A stretch of 64,000 nt of DNA from UBA7662 sp943369355 (GTDB lineage Bacteria; Bacteroidota; Bacteroidia; UBA7662). The DNA is taken from assembly GCA_943369355.1 (NCBI GenBank), contig CALRMX020000005.1, forward strand, positions 285,232 through 349,231, written 5' to 3'. A program made the position numbers and the translations under genes. The notes beneath the pieces were generated by a model. The model had not been told where the DNA came from and searched no databases. It saw only the letters and a program-made list of their open reading frames with translations. Positions 1-11,000 of this stretch are shown here, piece after piece (within the stretch, counting starts at the first letter, position 1; each line of letters starts with the position of its first letter).

Positions 1-1849
1 TGGCAGCCATAATCGGGTCGGCGTTGAAGTCGAGGGCGATGGGTACCTGCTGACTCGAGGCCAAGCTGTTGTTGATGAAGATGGGCGACGACTCGCCTTC
101 GAACGATGCACAGCGGGTATTGATGCTGAGGATACACGAATCGATGGTGGGCGACGAGCTATTGGTTTCTATCGCATAGTTCGCAAAACGTATTTGGCAA
201 CGTTTCAGCAAGGAGGCGCTATCGATTGAGGTTGACCGGAAATCGATGCCCTGCCAGTCGTTGCGCGCGGGACTGGTGTTGTTGGCGTCGCCATTCGAGT
301 CGCCGCCCCAGTTGTCGTCTTTGATGGAGGTGAAGAAAATCGACTCGCCGGCAAGCGCCTGAGCGATGAATTTGCCGTCGACGTATATGGCGCTGGCCGA
401 TTTGATGATGTTGTTGCTGGCGATTTGCAGTCGTCCGTTGGCCGATACAGTTATTCCGCTCGTGAGGTGATACGGAATGTTTACGTAACCCCAGTAAGCG
501 GTATAGTTGAAGCTGCTGCTTTCTACCCAGATAAACTTGCGGGTGTTGAGTTGTAAAAATTGGTTGTTGCCCGAGGTGAGCAAGCTGGCAATGGCGCTCA
601 TACGTACGGGGGTGCCTACATTGCTGATGGTCACACCGCTCAAACTAATCACGGGCTCGGTACCTACAGTTTGAATGGCCTCGTTATCGATGGTTGATAA
701 GGTTGTCGAGCTCAGGTTTACGCGAGCGCTGTTGATATACACCCCGCGCGAACAATCGGTGATATTACCACCACTCCAGTTGAGTGTTCCGCCTCCGTCC
801 ATCTGCACGCCGTTGGTAAACTTGTTCACCACGCAATTGGTTGCTGTTTTGGTTCCAGAGCCCCCAAAATCGAGTAACGTTCCGCGGTTAAAGGTACAGT
901 TGGTGACCGTGGCCAACGAACTCAGGTAAATGCCGCCGTATTGTCCGCGGCTGTTGGTGGTACTTTGGGCATCGAAGGTGGTGCCGTTGGCAATAAAGCG
1001 ACTGCTGGCAAAAAAGCTGGTACCCGATGCCATGCGAATGGTGCTCGCCCCGATGTTGAGCGGACCATTTGCATTCATGTTGCTTACGTAATAAGGAATG
1101 GGCAATGTGCCCCAAACCAATGAATCGGTGAAAGAACTGTAACCAACGATGACCCATTGGTTGGTGGTCATGCTGCTGAAGCTGTTGATGCCGCTGGTGA
1201 TGATGCTCGTAGGTTGCGTACAATTGATAGGGGTACCGATGCCGCTTACCGAAACGTTTTCGAGCGAGAAGGTGTTGGTACCCGAGGTGGTAGAGAGCAT
1301 AGCGCTGGCATCGATGGTGCTGATGGTGGTACCGTTGAGGTTGATGCGCGAGCTGGCCGAGAGGGTGATGCCGGTCGAACAGTCGTTGATGAGTCCACCT
1401 GTGAAGTTCACCGTTGCGCCACCGCGGATGTTGATACCGTTGGTAAAGCGGGTGAGGTTTACGCCGGTGAAATTTTTGGCGGCGGCACCATTTAAATCGA
1501 GCAAAGTACCTCGGTTGAAGGTACAGTTGGTAATGGTGGCTGCGCCCGAAAGCAAGATGGTGCCAAACTGGCCCCGAGCCACGGTTGCGCTGCTTGCATC
1601 AAAGCTCACCCGGTTGGCGTTGAGGGTACCGTTTACGGTTAGCCCTTGTCCTGTATTGAACTGTACGGCTACACCACTGTCGATGGTGAGCGTAACACCT
1701 GCGTTAACCGTAACGGTCGAGGTGACCACATAGGGTGAGTTGGCGAGCGTCCAGCTGGTGTTTGACGAAATTGTGCCCGATACGTTGATGGCGTGGGCGG
1801 CGGCTGCCGTGAGTAGTACGGCAACCAGACTTAAAAACAGCTTTTTCAT
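1..1849 (-). CDS. Secreted beta-helix-like surface protein (3' end beyond window)
   Basis: The reading frame is open from an ATG at 1849 to the left edge (616 codons), so the C-terminus is missing. The first 20 residues form a clear signal peptide (MKKLFLSLVAVLL, then an AAAHA cleavage region). The rest is rich in Ser, Thr, Asn, Gly and Val and contains internal repeats: segments such as CTFNRGTLLD, followed by FTNG and a Gly-rich turn, occur twice about 145 residues apart. This short-turn pattern (NxG, TGI, SGG) is typical of right-handed parallel beta-helix proteins. Both downstream minus-strand genes are T9SS cargo, so this is probably also a T9SS-exported surface protein, but its sorting domain lies outside the window. 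No catalytic motif is visible, so the function is unknown. Confidence 0.75.
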   Translation of the reverse strand, partial: MKKLFLSLVAVLLTAAAAHAINVSGTISSNTSWTLANSPYVVTSTVTVNAGVTLTIDSGVAVQFNTGQGLTVNGTLNANRVSFDASSATVARGQFGTILLSGAATITNCTFNRGTLLDLNGAAAKNFTGVNLTRFTNGINIRGGATVNFTGGLINDCSTGITLSASSRINLNGTTISTIDASAMLSTTSGTNTFSLENVSVSGIGTPINCTQPTSIITSGINSFSSMTTNQWVIVGYSSFTDSLVWGTLPIPYYVSNMNANGPLNIGASTIRMASGTSFFASSRFIANGTTFDAQSTTNSRGQYGGIYLSSLATVTNCTFNRGTLLDFGGSGTKTATNCVVNKFTNGVQMDGGGTLNWSGGNITDCSRGVYINSARVNLSSTTLSTIDNEAIQTVGTEPVISLSGVTISNVGTPVRMSAIASLLTSGNNQFLQLNTRKFIWVESSSFNYTAYWGYVNIPYHLTSGITVSANGRLQIASNNIIKSASAIYVDGKFIAQALAGESIFFTSIKDDNWGGDSNGDANNTSPARNDWQGIDFRSTSIDSASLLKRCQIRFANYAIETNSSSPTIDSCILSINTRCASFEGESSPIFINNSLASSQQVPIALDFNADPIMAA

Positions 1850-2168
1850 AAGAATATTAGTCGGCTAGTTGGCTCTGCAGTGTAATGCATTGCAAGCGGC
1901 AAATTGCTCAAAATGCCGAGGCAACACAATACCCATAAAGAGGTATATTCTGCAAATCTCTTCGTTTGCAACTCCTTCCATTTGCACTCATGTTACTTAC
2001 ATTTGCAACATTGTGAGGGCCTGCTACTTCCTGTATTTACATTTTACGATGCCCTCTAAGCGTTCACAGCTGCTGCTTTTTGCTTTGGGTACGCTTTATA
2101 CTTTGAGCTACAGTTGCTTAGCGGCCAACTAAGAAAATTTCGGCCTCCTTTTGCCGTTGGGGGCGTCA
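1850..2168. other. Intergenic region upstream of the beta-helix gene
   Basis: About 320 bases without a convincing gene. TTTGCA/TGCAAA motifs recur near 1951, 1966, 1981 and 2002, roughly 15-20 bases apart, upstream of the divergent minus-strand start at 1849. They could be operator half-sites or chance. The short reading frames here have no coding character. Confidence 0.4.
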
Positions 2169-2372
2169 CCCATGTGCGACCCCGCCGGGGTCGGTATTTG
2201 GCCGTGGCTTATTTGGCTACCCATGTGCGACCCCGCTGGGGTCGGTATTTGGCCGTGGCTTATTTGGCTACCCATGTGCGACCCCGCCGGGGTCGGTATT
2301 TCGTTATGGCTCTTTTGGCTACCCATGTTCGACCCCGCTGGGGTCGCGTTTTTGTTGTGGCTTATTCGTTTT
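2169..2372. repeat. Four tandem copies of a 51-bp repeat with internal hairpin
   Basis: Units begin at 2169, 2220, 2271 and 2322. Copies 1 and 2 are almost identical, copy 3 differs after its hairpin and copy 4 is the most diverged. Every unit carries CGACCCC-GCC/GCT-GGGGTCG, a perfect 7-bp stem with a 3-base loop, shortly after CCCATGTG. Variation is concentrated in the loop (GCC and GCT alternate between copies) and the AT-rich second half, so the stem is preserved. The 51-bp period is 17 codons, so several frames stay open, but those reading frames are by-products of the repeat. It lies between the start of the beta-helix gene and the terminator of the 873-codon gene. Confidence 0.9.
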
Positions 2373-2385
2373 GGGCTCCACGAAC

Positions 2386-2411
2386 AAAAAACCCCACTTT
2401 CGTGGGGTTTG
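2386..2411 (-). terminator. Rho-independent terminator
   Basis: On the minus strand a 9-base arm AAACCCCAC, a GAAA loop and the complementary arm GTGGGGTTT run into a T tract. It lies about 20 bases after the stop codon of the secreted gene ending at 2431, so it should end the two-gene minus-strand unit that begins at 13649. Confidence 0.9.
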
Positions 2412-2430
2412 CATCAATAACTAGTAGCGT

Positions 2431-5025
2431 TTACGGCTGTATCACAAAACGTTGGGTGCGCTGCTGCTGGCCCTGACTGGCGCGCAACAAATAAATTCCT
2501 GCGGGCAGTGGATCCAAGGCCAGGCGGTACTGCTGACTACCGACAAACTCTGGTCGGTATACTTCGTACTGCACCAAACTACCTCTAGCGTCCCGCACCT
2601 CCAGGATCATGGGTTCGCGATTGGTAAGCTCGAAGTCGAGCTGCAACCAACTGCTCGCCGGATTGGGATACATGTTCCAGCCAGCAAAACCCAAATCGGG
2701 CGCGGTGCTTACCGCATCCACCAAAATTCCGTTGCTGCTGTCGCTCACACATGCACCTTGGGTGCGCTGTGCTGTATAATAACCGGTTTGGGTGATCACC
2801 AAATTACTGTCGCTCACACCAGCCAATAAAATACCGTTGCGGAACCACAACAAACCCGTACCCGGGCGGGCGAAAATGGTATCGACCACGATGCTCAATA
2901 CTGGCGCAGCCGGGCGAGGCAAAAGACCGATGGTTTGAACGGTACTGGTAGCCGAACAAGCTGCGGCATTGGTGATGCGCACGCGGTAATTGCCGTTCGA
3001 ACGAACAACCAAACTCGCCGTATTCGCTCCAGCGATGACGGTATCGTTGCGCAACCAAACATAGCTGAAACCTGTGCCGGTATTGGCATTGAGCAACGTG
3101 CTGTCGCCCGGGCAAATGCTAGCTGCACCGCTCAAAGTAATGCTGGCAGTAGGAGCTGCGAGGAGGCTCACCGTAACCGTTGCAGAAGTATCGGAACAGC
3201 CTCCGCTGAGCGAAACCAATACTCGATAGTCGCCCGCCTGGGTAGCTTGAATGCTGGAGGTAGTAGCACCTGCAACATTCACCCCGTTGCGTTGCCACAC
3301 ATAACTGAGGCCCGTGCCGGTATTGGCGTTCAGCAGCACCGAACCACCCGGACAAAAGGAAGTAGGTCCTGCCGGCGTTACGGTAGCTCCCGGTCGGCTC
3401 TGAACGTTGACCGTTATCGCGGCCGAGGTATCGAAACAGCCGGTAGCATTGGTGATGCGTACACGATAGCTACCCGATGCTATTGCGGTGAAGCTACTGC
3501 TGGTTGCTCCGGGTACCGGGCTGTTGTTTAGCAACCATTGATATACGAATCCGGTGCCGGTGTTGGCATTGAGTTGTACCGATCCTCCTTGACAAAAGGT
3601 GGTAGGGCCTGCGGCCGTGACCGTAGCGCCCGGCGAGGCATTTACTGTTACCACCACCACATTGGAGCTATCGCTACAGCTGCCTGCAGTAACACGCACC
3701 CGATAGCTTCCCGCCAAGGTGGCTGTGAAGACAGCGGTATTAGCACCCGGAACCACCACTCCATTTCGGAGCCATTGGTAACTCAAACCAGTACCCGTAT
3801 TGGCGTTCAACACTACCGAACCGCCAGCACAAAAAGTGGTAGGCCCTGCAGGGGTAATGCTGGCCGTAGATCCACCGCCACCAACGGGCAATGCCACCGA
3901 GCCAAAGGTGAGTGGGTACAGCTGACCCGTAAGATTGGCGATTTCGTTGCCTCCTGCGGCATTGGTTTGGAAGCTCAACGAGCCACCAGTCACGTTCCGG
4001 AAACGAAATACAAAGAGATCGGCACTGGCCGGCAAGCTTACGCCGGTGGTGCTGAACCACGACAACAGGATGCGGTTACCTACCCGATTCGCCAAAAGGC
4101 TGCTGTTGATGGCTGCTATGGGACTGCTAACACCAACAAATTGCGCCAGAAGCGTGTCATAATTGAGGGTAAGCGAGATGGCCCCCACGGGGTTCATGGC
4201 CACCGAAGCTTGTAAACGTACCGACACCGTGTCGCAAGAGGGTGCCGTGAGTAAATTCAACTGACTGCTGGCACCAGCCGAAACGGTAAGCACGGCCGCT
4301 GTAGAAATAAGAGGCGGTCCACACACCCCAAAAACCTGCACCCGATAGCGGTTGCCGTTCATGGCCGGCGTGGCCGACACGATGCCTAAGGTATTGGTGA
4401 ACAAACCTGTATAATTGGTATTGCCTGACAAACTCTGCCAGCTGCTTCCACCGTCGGTACTGAGCTCCCACTGATACTGGGCTGTTCCTGTGACGAGTAC
4501 GCTAAAACTGGGCGATGCGTTTGCGGCCACCGAAGTGTCGCGCGGCTGGCGGGTAATTACCGGCGGGGTGCCGCTAACCCGATTGAGGCTGCCCGGGGTA
4601 AAGGTGGCAGCCAAAAGCTGACCGGTGACCAAAGCGAGTTCGTTTTCGCCAGCGACATTGGTGAACTGCACCGTTGTGCTGCCACCCGTCAATAAAATGC
4701 GTCCAAGGGTGGCGTTTGAGCTAACGGGGCTATTGCTGTACCAACTGATGCGAAGGTTTCGACCTTGTACATTCCACAAAAAGTTGGTGGCAAAGGCAGG
4801 ATTATCGAGCACAAAACCAGCAATTTGAGCGGTACTATCGATGCGCAAACTCAGCGACATGGCCCCAATGGAGGCGGTACCGGTATTAAGCTGTAGGTTG
4901 AGGCCAACCGTGTCGCCCAAGCAGGCGGTACTGCTGCCCACGCTTACCACCGCTTGAGCCTGCACCCGGCCGCCGCCGAGGGCGACCAGGGTAAGGAGGA
5001 GTATCAGAACTTTTCGCATGGCCAT
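2431..5025 (-). CDS. Secreted T9SS protein with cohesin-like and Ig-like repeats
   Basis: About 864 residues. A signal peptide (MRKVLILLLTLVALGGG, then QAQ) is followed by a cohesin-like beta domain, an Ig-like domain and a second cohesin-like domain. After these come four Ig/PKD-like repeats of about 85 residues, each starting with a Gly-Pro/Ala, Cys, Gly-Gly/Asp-Ser, LNANTGTG pattern, plus a degenerate fifth. The C-terminus is a type A T9SS sorting domain (YPNPAS near its start, ending in GIYLLRASQG and RFVIQP). The gene directly follows the giant subtilase, and the longest frame, from 5052, shares one base with that gene's stop (TAATG). I prefer the ATG at 5025, or 5019, because the signal peptide begins there. 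The role is probably adhesion or scaffolding at the cell surface; no enzyme motif is visible. Confidence 0.85.
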   Translation of the reverse strand: MAMRKVLILLLTLVALGGGRVQAQAVVSVGSSTACLGDTVGLNLQLNTGTASIGAMSLSLRIDSTAQIAGFVLDNPAFATNFLWNVQGRNLRISWYSNSPVSSNATLGRILLTGGSTTVQFTNVAGENELALVTGQLLAATFTPGSLNRVSGTPPVITRQPRDTSVAANASPSFSVLVTGTAQYQWELSTDGGSSWQSLSGNTNYTGLFTNTLGIVSATPAMNGNRYRVQVFGVCGPPLISTAAVLTVSAGASSQLNLLTAPSCDTVSVRLQASVAMNPVGAISLTLNYDTLLAQFVGVSSPIAAINSSLLANRVGNRILLSWFSTTGVSLPASADLFVFRFRNVTGGSLSFQTNAAGGNEIANLTGQLYPLTFGSVALPVGGGGSTASITPAGPTTFCAGGSVVLNANTGTGLSYQWLRNGVVVPGANTAVFTATLAGSYRVRVTAGSCSDSSNVVVVTVNASPGATVTAAGPTTFCQGGSVQLNANTGTGFVYQWLLNNSPVPGATSSSFTAIASGSYRVRITNATGCFDTSAAITVNVQSRPGATVTPAGPTSFCPGGSVLLNANTGTGLSYVWQRNGVNVAGATTSSIQATQAGDYRVLVSLSGGCSDTSATVTVSLLAAPTASITLSGAASICPGDSTLLNANTGTGFSYVWLRNDTVIAGANTASLVVRSNGNYRVRITNAAACSATSTVQTIGLLPRPAAPVLSIVVDTIFARPGTGLLWFRNGILLAGVSDSNLVITQTGYYTAQRTQGACVSDSSNGILVDAVSTAPDLGFAGWNMYPNPASSWLQLDFELTNREPMILEVRDARGSLVQYEVYRPEFVGSQQYRLALDPLPAGIYLLRASQGQQQRTQRFVIQP

Positions 5026-5051
5026 TTCTTTTAAAAGTTGAGAGATGGCCA

Positions 5052-8000
5052 TTATTCAGCGATCAAACGAAGTACACGCACATATTCACGATCGCCACGT
5101 AGTTTCACGGTAGCAAAGTATACGCCCGAAGCCAGCTGTTCGCGCTCGAGGAGCAAAATTTGCTCGCCGGCATCTTGCACGCCAAGGTCAAGCGCCAGCA
5201 CCGGCCGTCCGGCCACATCACGCAATACCACTTCAAGTGCGCCCGCTTCGGGGAGATGCACATGCAGGCGCGTGGCGCTGCCAAACGGATTGGGATAGGC
5301 CACCGCAGTCATACGTTCGTTGAGGCTGTTGGCAGCTGTGCTCACCAATTGCGGGATGGCCAGTTGTGCATTCGTAATCACCTCGCCTTGGGCATTCGCA
5401 AGCTCCGACCCGCCGCCTACAGTGATGCCGTGATTGCCTGCCTGTAAGCTGCCCTGTGCAAAGCGCAAGCGCAATAAATCATCGCCAGCCTGCATCGCCA
5501 GCGCCTGAAGGCTGTACCAGCTGATGCGCAGCTGATTGCCATCGAGGCGGTAGCTGAGTGCCTGTGGATGCTGCGGCACCAACTGCACATCTTCGAGCAC
5601 CACGCCCTGCGGCAGCTCAAGTACCAGCGACAAGGCCCCAATCGTGTAAGCATCTTGCACTTTCACGAGCACATCGGTGAATTGCGAGCTGCTCAAGGCA
5701 ATCACTTCGTCGCTCACCAAGCTCACACGTGCAGGCTCACGGTTGGTGGCCGACGGCACAAACGAACCGTTTACATCGCCAACACAAATGGCGGCAATCA
5801 CGCGGTTGAGCGAATCCCCGCTGTTCAGCATCACGTTTTGGGTGCCAAAGAGCCAGTCGCCCGCGGTAAAACCGTTGGTGCTACTCATGCGGGCACCGGT
5901 GCGCCAGCTGGTGCTGAACGGTGGATTCACACGGGTATCGAGGAAGATGTCGTTGCCAGCACCGTCTTTCACTTCGGGACATGGTGAGGTATTGCCGCCA
6001 AAGCCGCCGCACGGACCACTTGCACGGTAAACGATGCCGATATGGGCGATTTTTTGCCCAGCAGGTACCGGACCGTTGACTGCTGCGCCATAGTAGGCCT
6101 CCGGTTGCAGACTAAAGCCCCAATGAACCGAATCGATGCGGGTCATGGCACCCGGCGTAGCAGGATTACCCCACTCGCCAATGTTGTACACCCACGGTGC
6201 GGCAACACCACCACCCGAGTGCATATGCACCGAAGTGGCTGCTGCCAACGGCGTACCCACGGCGCGGAATACGATATTGAGGTTGTTGGTTTGCGAAAGC
6301 GTACCCACAAAACGTTGACTTACCTGTAAGGCATCGGTAGCGTTCACCGAATTGCTGGCATTTACGTCGGCAGCCTGCAATTTGATGCCGCTCAAGGTCG
6401 ATAAGCCTGCAAAATGACGGCTGATGAGTAAGGCGTCGGTAGCATTTACACCACCCCAGGCCTTAGCGGTATGCGCAGCCACCATGTATTCGCCAGCTGG
6501 CAACGGCCGCGATACAAAGTTACCGTTGGCATTGGTGCGAACGCTGTCGGCCATGGCCATCGAAGGAAGGCTGTATATGCCCACCAGCGCATTGTTGATC
6601 GGCGTACTGCTGCCGTTATCGTAACGAATATTGCCTGCAATACGTCCGTTGCCAGCCGGTGGTGGCGTACCGCCTTGGAAGAAGTTCGAATTCCAACGGA
6701 ACATGCCCGTAGTGTTGTTGGTGCTCGTCCATCCGCCCGACCAGCCTTTGTTTGGTGCAATAAACTGTACACGCTGGTGGAAGAAACCGTCGATCATCTG
6801 CCAGTTTTGGTAATCGGTGGTGAAGGCCGTTCCAAAATTGCCACTCACCATCAAGGTAGGCTGGCTGGTGCCCGGGATAAACTGGAAGTCGTTAGGTGTT
6901 CCTACCAAAAACGGCGTAGCTGCTTGCTGCCAGTTGGCACCTCCATCGCTGGTAACGTAAAAGGCTTGGTTGGTAGGACCATACAACACGCCATTCATGG
7001 CGTCGCGGAAGGCTACCATCAACTGGCCGCGCGCTGGCGTAACCAGGGCCGTCCAGTTCTGTCCGCCATTGGTGCTCTTGAGTATGCGTCCGTTGATGAG
7101 TGGGTAATAAATCGTTTGACCTACCACGGCAATTTCGTCGACTAAGCCTGCCTCAAAGGCATCGATAGGTGCTGGCATATTCGCAGCCGACACACGCGAC
7201 CAGCTACTGCCGCCATTGGTGGTGGTGTAAATTTCAAAGCTGCCGCCTTTTGGATCACCCAACGAAATACCGTTATTCTGATCGCTGAAATAGGTCACAT
7301 TCGGGAAGCCGTTGTTGTTCCATGCACCATTCTGACGTGTCCAGCTGGCACCACCGTCGTTGGTGAGGTAAATACCCTGACGTGCCGAATCGCCAAAGAG
7401 GGTCACATAGGCGCGGGTGGCACTCACCGCCGAGATCGACGCTGCGCCCATGCCGCCAGTATTCGGAATGGTAAGGGTTGCCCAGCTGTTGCCGCCATTG
7501 GTGGTGCGGTAAACCTGAACAGCCGTAGTGGGCGATGTATTACGGTCTTCGAGTGCCCATACGTTTTGGGTATCTACCACCGATAGCGAAACCACCGTTT
7601 TGTTGGCTGCTCCACCTGCGTTCAGCGGCTGAATCTGCCATGGTGTCTGACCAAAAATGCTTTGGCTCACCGGAACGTACAACGATTGACTTGTACAGCC
7701 TTGTCCGCCGCGGATGCGTAAATTATAACGTCCTACCTGGGTAGCGGTATAACTGGTTCCGAAGCTGTTGAGCGGCTGACCGTCGCGCAACCATTCGTAG
7801 GTGTAGTTGGCGTTGAACTGCGGACCGTACTGCAGGTTATTCTGACCGGCACGGATGGCAAAGGTCAGTATCGCTCCCTGCTCAGCCGAAACCGTCACCA
7901 CCGGTATGCTCACCTGCGCGCCTACGCTGCCAGGTCCGGCAGGTGGTGGCACTTGGTTCGGGAAGCTATTGATGATGACCACCGCGATGGCGCCGGCTTG

Positions 8001-11000
8001 CTGGGCTCTTAAAGCTTTTAAGCCAAACTCGCAGCCACCTCGATAAATCACGGCCACTTTTCCGGCCAGCTGAGCGGCATTGGCTATGCCTACACAACCC
8101 AAACTATCGGCAACGCTGCTGTCGCGAACAACCACCATCTGCGCGTTGAAGCTTGGATTGGTCGGTTGGAGCATCCATCCGCCCGAAATTTGGGCAGCGC
8201 TAAACAAAAGGTCGTAAGGCGAAGGAAATACGTTCGGGCTGGTCAAACGCAGCGTTGCTTCGGGCGAAGCGTTGAGCACGGCATTGATGGGTTGGTTTTG
8301 CGCAAAATGCAACGGACCGCTCCAATTGATGATGGCCGTAGGGCGTGCGGTTACCTCCACCCAAATGTTCTGCGACTGCGATACGCAGTTGGTCGCCGTG
8401 GTTTTTTGTACGCTGTAGTCACCATCCACATACACCACCAAACGGTTGGTCGTGCTCCAGTTGATGTTCACCCCATTGCGTTTCCACTGGTAGGTAGCAC
8501 CCGCTTCTAACGGTGTTTCAAGCACCAGCGAATCGCCTGCACAGAACGACGTATTTCCTTGCGCAAACAGGTCGGTCCAGCACTGCAAACGCGGACCAAT
8601 ATCGCCAGTGATGCGTGGGATGAGGCGGAAATTGCCGGTTCCGGTGGCTCCTACGTTGGTGTGGCCAATTACGCCGCGCACATAGGCATACCGCTGACCG
8701 GCACGGAAGAACAACGCCGCGGTAGAGTCGGTATTGGAGGCAATAGGGCTGCGCATGGCGCTGCTTACGTCGCGGGTAGTGATGGTGCGCCCTTGACGGT
8801 CGCGGAATACTACATCGAAACGGTTGCCGCTGAAGGTAGTGGCCGAAACTACTTCCAGGTTGTTGAACTGTACCGCCGAGCCTTCAAATCCTTCACCATA
8901 AGGGTTGAAGACGAAGGTGTTCGAATCGGGCGTCACAAAACGATCGAGCTCCACTTCCGGGATGGGCGGCAAAGCTGCGGTGGTCGACAATACCGTCACG
9001 CCTGCACCCGTGAACACATCGATCTGCGTTTCCTGGTGTTTGTTGTTGTTGGTAGCGCCAAACTCGGCAACTACGCCACGGAAGCGAACTTTGAAGCCCG
9101 TACGGAAGCTGGCCGTATCGGCCAAATTGAGCTGACGAACGTTAATTCCACTGAATGGATAGTGCATGAACGAATTCAAACTGTCCATCTGCACATAGGT
9201 ATTGCGGAAAGACGTACTAAGCACCGAACGGGCGGCGTCCATCGTGGCTACACCCGTCACGGTTACGGTATCGCCCGTATACAGCGACTTATTCCAACCC
9301 GAATCAAGCATATACCACGGCACATATTGGATGTCGGCAATGGTGAGCTCGTTGAGGTTGGTTGCACAGCTGTTGAAGAACACCAGTGGTAGGATGGTAT
9401 CGCGACTGCCTACCGTGATGCGGCGGTTGAAGCTGCCAAAACCGTTATCGATCCCACAACCGCGAAGCACGTTCTGCTCGTCGAAGCCCCACTGATTGCC
9501 GTTGATAAACTTGTATTCCTGCGAGCTGTTGGCAGGTACCTGGAAGGTAAGGCTGTAAATTTTATTGACCGTGTCGACCAAGTTCATGCGGTTACCCGAA
9601 GGGTTCCAGCCTTGGAAACCACCGGCCAAATGCACACCGGCAGGATTCACCGGGTATTTACGCATATTCACCCTAAAGGTTACGTTTACGCCCTGTGCCG
9701 GACCTGCCGGCTGCACGTTCAAACGCAGCAAAAAGGCATTGCCGTTGGAATACCATTGGTTGAAACTGGGTAAGAAAACCACCGAAGCGTCGTCGCGGAC
9801 GGGAACATTCAGCTGATCGAGTACCCGCATGTGGCTGGCACCTGAATTACTGAAAAGTTCAATGGCCAAATAGTAGGTGCCCGGCTGTAAGGTGCGCTGA
9901 AGCGCCGTTCCGATAAACGGCAGCGTAAGCCCATTTTGGATTTGGGCGGCTGTAACGGTGTGAATGGTCGATGAAACTATAGGGGTTGCTGTTTGTAGGT
10001 TAGTACCGGGGAGCAAGTGGAATTGTACGCTACCGCCGGCCACCGAAGTATTCGCAAATCGTACAAAAGCCGAGCTCACCTGCGCTGCTCGGGTGAGCAC
10101 ATAGCGGTTGGCGAGTTTAATGCCGTCGGCATTGCCCGTCACAAAGGTGTTGGTGCCTACGGCCGATGCAGCGAAGCCACCGTTGTCGAGGGCGAATACA
10201 CTGTCGGTAACCTCAAAATTGATGGTGTCGCGGTTGTTTTGCGGACTCACATCGGTTAGGAAGTTGGTTACTTCCACGGCGGCACGGTACGAGCCGAGCT
10301 GCGTGGGCACAAATGGCGGGTTGGTCACCTGCACATTTACCGTATCGCCGGGTTGCAACAAGCCGTTCCCGTTGCTGTTAAATTCGGTCCAAACGCCCGT
10401 ATTGTTCCGGAACATTTGAACCCGCAGGCCATTGCCCGATTGCGCGTCGGCACCGGCATTGTAAGCCCGCGCCCTGAAACGCAACGAATCCATTTGGTTC
10501 AGTGGTAAATGGCCATAAAAATTGCCGGTATTGCCGTTTTCGATGGTCTGGTTCAATAGCACCAAATCGTGGGCAGGGGTACTGCTGATGCTGATGTCGT
10601 CGAGCATCCAGAAGTAGTAGTTGCCGTTAAACAAAAACTGAATACGCGCATTGGCTGTGTTGCCGATGTATTTGCCTACTGGCAGCGTAATCACACTAAA
10701 GCTGTCGGTAGCCAGGTTCACCGCAATATTGGTGTTGATGGCCACGGTATCGGGCCAGGTCTGACCGCCATTGCGGGAGAAAACGAGGTAGGTACCCGTC
10801 AGGTTTTGGTTGGCACCCGGACCTTCGAACTTGCGGTAAAACTGGTTAAAGCGTAAGGTTACCGCGTTGTGCCCGATGGTATTGATGTCGGCACTGCGCA
10901 AGCCCACCACATGCGGCGAAGGTGCCGTACCGGTACCAAAGGCGCCAACCACGCCGTTGTTGTCGCGCCAGTCAGAGTCGAATAGCATAAAGCCATTCGC

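Noticed and set aside
2169..2372. Possible CRISPR array or small repeat protein at the 51-bp repeats
   Set aside because: No spacers between units, and the open frames exist in several phases as a result of the period being divisible by three.
8559..9392. A 277-codon open frame on the plus strand
   Set aside because: Antisense shadow of the giant subtilase gene; composition is typical of a complementary frame.
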